Shown here piece by piece: positions 59,999 through 64,000 of a DNA stretch of 64,000 nucleotides; position 1 is the stretch's first letter; each line of letters begins with the position of its first letter. A program made the position numbers and the translations under genes. Source of the DNA: Brachybacterium massiliense (GTDB lineage Bacteria; Actinomycetota; Actinomycetes; Actinomycetales; Dermabacteraceae); assembly GCF_900184245.1 (NCBI RefSeq), contig NZ_FXXB01000008.1, positions 372,001 to 436,000 of the forward strand, given 5' to 3'. A model generated the notes under the pieces. The model had not been told where the DNA came from, searched no databases, and worked only from the letters and a program-made list of their open reading frames with translations.

Positions 59999-60991
59999 TC
60001 AGACGACGGGATGCTCGCGGAACCAGGCGGCGAGATGCTGGTTGCCCTCGTCGAGGCTCACACGCGGGGTCCACTGCAGGCGCTCGCGGGTGCGTCGCTG
60101 ATCGAACCAGTGGGCGGTGGACATCTGCTCGGCGAGGAACTCCGTCATCGGCGGCTCGTCGTGCCCGGGGCGCTTCTCCCACACCTGCTCGATCACGCGG
60201 CCGGCGAAGCGGGCCACGCTGCCGGGCAGGTGGATCCGCGGCTGCGGCACACCGGCGGCGTCGCACCAGCCGGCGAACACGTCACGCACGGTGCGGGGCT
60301 CGCCGTTGGAGACCACGAAGCTCTCCCCGTGCACGTCCTCGATGCGGTCGAGGGCGGCGACGATCGCGTCGGCGGCGTTGGTGACGTAGGTGGTGTCGAT
60401 CAGGGCCATGCCCTCATCCAGCAGCGGGAGCCGGCCGGTGCGGGCGCGGTCCACGATCCGTCCCACCAGCTGGGTGTCCCCCGGGCCCCACACGACGTGG
60501 GGGCGCACGGAGGTGATCAGCAGACCGTCGGTGCCGTCGGCCTCCATCGCCAGCAGCTCGGCGGCCGCCTTGGTGCGGGCGTAGGGGCCGCGGGCCTGCG
60601 AGGGGTCGGCGGGGGTGGCATCGAGGCCCACGATCGCGCGACCCAGATGCGCGACCGAGGGCGAGGAGATGTTCACCAGGGCGCCGCCGCCGTTCGCGCG
60701 CAGCGCGTCCAGGACGTGCCGGGTGCCCTCGATGTTGATCGCCCGGTACTCGCTCTCGGGCCCGGAGATGGACACCTTCGCGGCGAGGTGGATCACCGCG
60801 TCGGCTCCCTTCACCGCCCGGCGGACGTCCTCCGCCTCGGTGAGCGAGCCCTGCACGTCCTCGATGCCCTCGAGCCCGGCGGGGCGGCGCTGGAAGGCGC
60901 GCACGGTCGCGCCGCGATCGCGCAGCGCGGTCGCGACGGCGCCGCCGAGCATGCCCGAGGCGCCGGTGACCAGGATCGTGGGTGCGCTCAC
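59999..60991 (-). CDS. oleD: OleD: NADPH-dependent beta-keto acid reductase (extended SDR)
   Basis: OleD reduces the long-chain 2-alkyl-3-keto acid from OleA to the 3-hydroxy acid in head-to-head olefin synthesis. The protein has 330 residues. The nucleotide motif is VTGASGMLGGAVA (10-20), and the catalytic YxxxK is Y137-A-R-T-K141 with serines in NISSPS. The start is GTG at 60991, overlapping the oleBC stop as GTGA; an in-frame extension into oleBC is a shadow. On its own it would be a generic NAD-dependent epimerase/dehydratase; the operon fixes the identity. Confidence 0.85.
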   Translation of the reverse strand: MSAPTILVTGASGMLGGAVATALRDRGATVRAFQRRPAGLEGIEDVQGSLTEAEDVRRAVKGADAVIHLAAKVSISGPESEYRAINIEGTRHVLDALRANGGGALVNISSPSVAHLGRAIVGLDATPADPSQARGPYARTKAAAELLAMEADGTDGLLITSVRPHVVWGPGDTQLVGRIVDRARTGRLPLLDEGMALIDTTYVTNAADAIVAALDRIEDVHGESFVVSNGEPRTVRDVFAGWCDAAGVPQPRIHLPGSVARFAGRVIEQVWEKRPGHDEPPMTEFLAEQMSTAHWFDQRRTRERLQWTPRVSLDEGNQHLAAWFREHPVV

Positions 60992-63690
60992 AGGGAGTCC
61001 GCCTTCTCTCCTCGCAGGGTCTGCTCGGACCAGCGGGACAGAGCGGCACGGTCGATCTTGGAGTTGTGCCGGATGTCCGTGGGCAGCGCGCGGGTGGTGA
61101 ACACCGCGACCACCTCGGCGCCGCTGCGGTCGCGTACGGCGCGGCGCACGGCCTCCTGCAGGGAGGGCTCGGCGGGGCGCGGGCGGCCCGCCCTGCCCGG
61201 CCGGTAGCCCTGCTCGGTCTCGAGGATCACCACGATCTGCTGGGTGCCGCGGGGGCCGACGACCGCTGCGCCCGCACGGCGCACCGTGGGCACCGACTCG
61301 GCGGCCTCCTCGACCTGGACCGGGGTGAGCATGCCGTGGGCGGTGGCGAGCACGTGGTCCGCACGGCCCTCGACCCACAGGCGACCGGCCTCGTCGAGGT
61401 GGCCGACGTCGCCGGTGGCGTGCCAGCCCTCGAAGCGCATCGCGGTGCGGGTGGTGCGCCAGAGCATGAGATAGCGGTCGCGCACGTGCGGGGCGCGCAC
61501 CAGGATCTCGCCGCTCACGCCGGGGGTGTCGAGGATCGTCCCGGTGGTGCGGCCGAGCTCGTCCATCTCGGCGATCGCGATCTCGACCCGGGGCACGGGG
61601 CGGCCGACGCACACTCCGGAGCCCTCCCCCGCCGCCTCGATGCCCTCGAGGTCGATCGCGGCCACGGCCAGGCACTCGGTCATGCCGTAGGGCGTCAGCG
61701 CGTGCGCGTTCGGCATCAGCGAACGCAGGTCCCGCAGCAGATGCGCCGGGATCGGAGCGCCGGCGGAGAAGAAGCTCTGCGCACCGGCCATCGCGGCGCG
61801 GCCAGCGTCATCGAGCTGATCGGCGGTGTCCAGGATGTTGCGCAGCGCCGCGGGGGCGGTGAACACGGCGGGGCTGCCGAGCGCCGCGATCGCCTGGGCG
61901 AGGGCCGGGGCGGTCAGCTCGCCGGGCCGGGTGATGTCCATGTCGGGCACGACCGTCGGCGCGCCGAGCGCGGGGCCCAGCAGCGCGAAGGTCGCGAAGC
62001 CCGCGACCAGGCCGCGCTCGGGGGCCAGCTGCAGGGTGTCCCCCACGGCGTCGAACATCGCGCCGAGCTGACGGTGGGTGAGCACGGCGCCCTTGGCGGG
62101 GCCGGTGGAGCCGGAGGTGAACAGGATCGCGGCATCGGCCTCGGGGGCGGGCCAGGGGGCGTCCAGCGGCGCGCCCAGGTCGCGCATCACCGAGCCGGAG
62201 CGGGCGAGCTCCGCGATCGAGGTCTCCACCCCGAGCGCGACGCGGTCCACGGTGGGCAGCTGCTCGACCGAGAGGCGGCGGCCGGGCCAGCCCAGCGCGC
62301 GGGCGCCCACGAGAGCCTTCTTGATGCCGATGAACCAGTCGGGGTGCGAGCCGATCACCGCACGGGTCAGGCCCGCCGTGCCCAGTCCCGCATCCGCGAC
62401 CACCGCGACGGCGCCGATGCGGAAGCAGGCGTAGAGCACGCCGGTGAGATCTGCCCCGGGCGTGATCAGCAGGCTCACCCGGTCCCCGGGTCGCACGCCG
62501 TGGGCGAGCAGACCGGCCGCGATGTCGTCGATGCGGCGGTTCAGCAGGGACCAGGAGATCTCCCGGGTCTCGCCGTCCTCGGCGCCGAGCTCGACCACAG
62601 CCGGGCTGTGGGCATGGCGGGGATCGGCGGCGAGCTCGGCGATCGGTGCGCCGATGTGCCTCTCGGGGGCGGGCTCGGCGTAGGAGGAGACGGCGCGCCA
62701 GGCGGGGGCCTGGGTGCGCGGCTCCTCGGCGGTGCCGAAGTTCTCGTGCAGCCAGCCGGCTACCAGCCCGGCCACGTCGGCGTCCTCCCACACCAGGTGG
62801 GAGGCCTTCTCGAAGCGATGCACGTCGGCGTGCGGGACCCGCTCGATCAGGTCGCGCAGGAAACGGTCGGAGAAGGTGATGTCGCGCGGGCCCCAGGCGA
62901 ACAGGGTGGGCACATCCAGCTCGCGGATGCCCTCGGCGACCCGCTCGAGGGTGGCGCGGGAGGGGTGCTCGGCCGCGGCCGGGATGTCGGCCACGAACTG
63001 GTCGATGCCGAGCCGGCGGGCGCGCGTGCGGTACGGGGCGAGGTAGGCGTCGCGCACCTCGGCCGGCAGCGCCGGCTTGGACAGCGACAGCGTGGTGCGC
63101 AGGAAGGTGTCGGTGACCGAGGTGGCGGGGGTGCGGAACCAGGGCGCCGAGGCGAGCTGCAGGGCCTTCGGCAGCGACTCCTCGAGCTCCTGGTGCACGC
63201 CGGTGTTGGTGAGGATCATCCCGACCAGGTCGTGGCGGTTGTCCAGCGCCCAGCCCGCGGAGATCAGCCCGCCCCAGTCGTGGCCGACGGTGACCACCGG
63301 GCCGCGCAGGGACAGCGCATCGGTGAGCAGGGACAGGTCGGTGATGCGGTCCTGGTAGCGGCGCTTGATGCCGGTGCGCTCGGACCAGCCCATCTCCAGC
63401 TGGTCCACGGCGATCAGGCGCCAGGGGATGTCCGCACGCACCAGGGAGCGGAACAGGAAGGAGTAGGTGGGGTTGCCGTGCACCGCCAGCAGGGTGCCGC
63501 GCGGGGTGATGCCGCGCTCGGCCAGCAGCGGCCCGGAGTCCAGCAGGTGCCAGCGGCGCTGCTCGCCGGAGTGGTCGCGCACCTCGAGGGTGCGGCTGAG
63601 CCGGGGGTCCACCCCGGGCATCGCCGGGATCTCGGGTGCCGTCGGGGTGGTCCCGCGTCGGCGCCCTGTGCTGCGGGTGGTGTTCACCAC
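60988..63690 (-). CDS. oleBC: OleBC fusion: beta-lactone decarboxylase plus beta-lactone synthetase
   Basis: A 900-residue natural fusion. Residues about 35-320 are an alpha/beta hydrolase of the haloalkane dehalogenase type (OleB): HGNPTYSFLFRSL, nucleophile D138 in VGHDWGGLISAG, D270 and H298 (KASHLVWEDAD). From about 345 an AMP-binding ANL domain follows (OleC): ILFTSGSTGPAKGAVLTH, LTPYGMTECLA, GWHATGDVGHLD and the late lysine K878 in RHNSKIDR. OleC closes the beta-hydroxy acid to a beta-lactone; OleB expels CO2 to leave a cis-olefin. OleB-OleC fusions are the actinobacterial form. Start GTG 63690 or 63687. Confidence 0.9.
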   Translation of the reverse strand: MVNTTRSTGRRRGTTPTAPEIPAMPGVDPRLSRTLEVRDHSGEQRRWHLLDSGPLLAERGITPRGTLLAVHGNPTYSFLFRSLVRADIPWRLIAVDQLEMGWSERTGIKRRYQDRITDLSLLTDALSLRGPVVTVGHDWGGLISAGWALDNRHDLVGMILTNTGVHQELEESLPKALQLASAPWFRTPATSVTDTFLRTTLSLSKPALPAEVRDAYLAPYRTRARRLGIDQFVADIPAAAEHPSRATLERVAEGIRELDVPTLFAWGPRDITFSDRFLRDLIERVPHADVHRFEKASHLVWEDADVAGLVAGWLHENFGTAEEPRTQAPAWRAVSSYAEPAPERHIGAPIAELAADPRHAHSPAVVELGAEDGETREISWSLLNRRIDDIAAGLLAHGVRPGDRVSLLITPGADLTGVLYACFRIGAVAVVADAGLGTAGLTRAVIGSHPDWFIGIKKALVGARALGWPGRRLSVEQLPTVDRVALGVETSIAELARSGSVMRDLGAPLDAPWPAPEADAAILFTSGSTGPAKGAVLTHRQLGAMFDAVGDTLQLAPERGLVAGFATFALLGPALGAPTVVPDMDITRPGELTAPALAQAIAALGSPAVFTAPAALRNILDTADQLDDAGRAAMAGAQSFFSAGAPIPAHLLRDLRSLMPNAHALTPYGMTECLAVAAIDLEGIEAAGEGSGVCVGRPVPRVEIAIAEMDELGRTTGTILDTPGVSGEILVRAPHVRDRYLMLWRTTRTAMRFEGWHATGDVGHLDEAGRLWVEGRADHVLATAHGMLTPVQVEEAAESVPTVRRAGAAVVGPRGTQQIVVILETEQGYRPGRAGRPRPAEPSLQEAVRRAVRDRSGAEVVAVFTTRALPTDIRHNSKIDRAALSRWSEQTLRGEKADSL

Positions 63691-64000
63691 TCGACCTCCA
63701 TCATCGCCGTGTTCAGGCCGGATCCGACACCCATCAGCAGCACGCGCTGCCCGCGCCGGATGTCGTTCTGGTAGTGCGCGAGGGTCATCGGCACCGCTTC
63801 GGCGGCGACGTTGCCCCAGTCCGCCAGGGTCATCGGGATGCGCTCCATCTCCACCCCGGTGATCTTCGAGAAGTTGCGGATGTACACCGTCGAGACCTGA
63901 TGCGGGATGACCAGGTCGAGGTTCTTGAAGTCGTGCCCGGCCTCGTTGGCGCCCTTCCAGGTGTCCAGGATCAGCTGGATGCCGTTCTCGAGCAGCCCCG
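63684..64000 (-). CDS. oleA: OleA, C-terminal fragment (head-to-head acyl-CoA condensing thiolase)
   Basis: The gene enters from the right edge; only the last 104 codons are visible. They read ...LDLVIPHQVSTVYIRNF, then ADWGNVAAEAVPMTLAHY, then RRGQRVLLMGVGSGLNTAMMEVEW. The PHQVST histidine and the WGN asparagine are two of the three thiolase-superfamily active residues; the cysteine is outside the window. OleA differs from FabH by joining two long acyl chains. The short distance and overlap with oleBC (TGGTGA) and the operon context support OleA over a plain FabH. Confidence 0.85.
   Translation of the reverse strand, partial: GLLENGIQLILDTWKGANEAGHDFKNLDLVIPHQVSTVYIRNFSKITGVEMERIPMTLADWGNVAAEAVPMTLAHYQNDIRRGQRVLLMGVGSGLNTAMMEVEW

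Overview
The window is a high-GC (about 70%), gene-dense chromosomal segment of an actinobacterium. Gene content and order fit the Micrococcales, and Dermabacteraceae such as Brachybacterium are my best guess. The evidence is the DUF3052-aceE-fabD-fabH-acpP-fabF-DUF3145 block, actinobacterial-only families (DUF3052, DUF3097, DUF3145), a fused OleBC protein, many GTG/TTG starts, GTGA/ATGA overlaps and several apparently leaderless starts. I see no phage, insertion sequence or CRISPR array.

Layout. 1-1.4 kb: the end of a suf Fe-S operon (sufS, partial sufU). 1.5-9.8 kb: tRNA-Val, DUF3052, pyruvate dehydrogenase E1 (aceE) and the FAS-II core (fabD, fabH, acpP, fabF), so acetyl-CoA supply sits beside fatty acid synthesis. 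9.3-15.7 kb: DUF3145, def, an OsmC protein, tRNA-Asn, a decayed LacI/glycosidase pair, a CAU-anticodon tRNA, a two-component system and a DedA protein. 15.6-20.1 kb: dusB-dgt-dnaG on the minus strand. 20.3-27.5 kb: a luciferase-like oxidoreductase, a small membrane protein, glyS, and a Zur-type zinc operon (znuA-znuC-znuB-zur plus a VTT-domain membrane protein).

27.4-59.2 kb holds a long, mostly minus-strand housekeeping series, read from right to left: comEA, comEC, holA, (rpsT), lepA, MOSC, hemW, hrcA, dnaJ, rsmE, HIT, phoH, ybeY, corC-like, era, leuA, recO, uppS. This order is conserved in many actinobacteria. It is interrupted at 29.2-34.6 kb by an accessory block (EcsC-like gene, internally deleted thpR remnant, nine-helix M28 peptidase, LysR/EamA pair). 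It is interrupted again at 51-54.4 kb by an alpha-E/ATP-grasp pair and an orphan PemK/MazF-like gene.

59.3-64 kb: a VKOR-type membrane protein, then the head-to-head hydrocarbon operon oleA (cut by the window end)-oleBC-oleD, which condenses two fatty acyl chains into a long internal alkene.

The most useful non-gene observations are a 14-codon leucine-rich leader peptide before leuA, a Zur box overlapping the znuA start, a CIRCE element before hrcA, a deletion scar that removed the 5' ends of both a LacI regulator and its divergent glycosidase, an in-frame internal deletion of thpR, and a recurring -10-like hexamer exactly 7 bases before start codons that lack ribosome binding sites.
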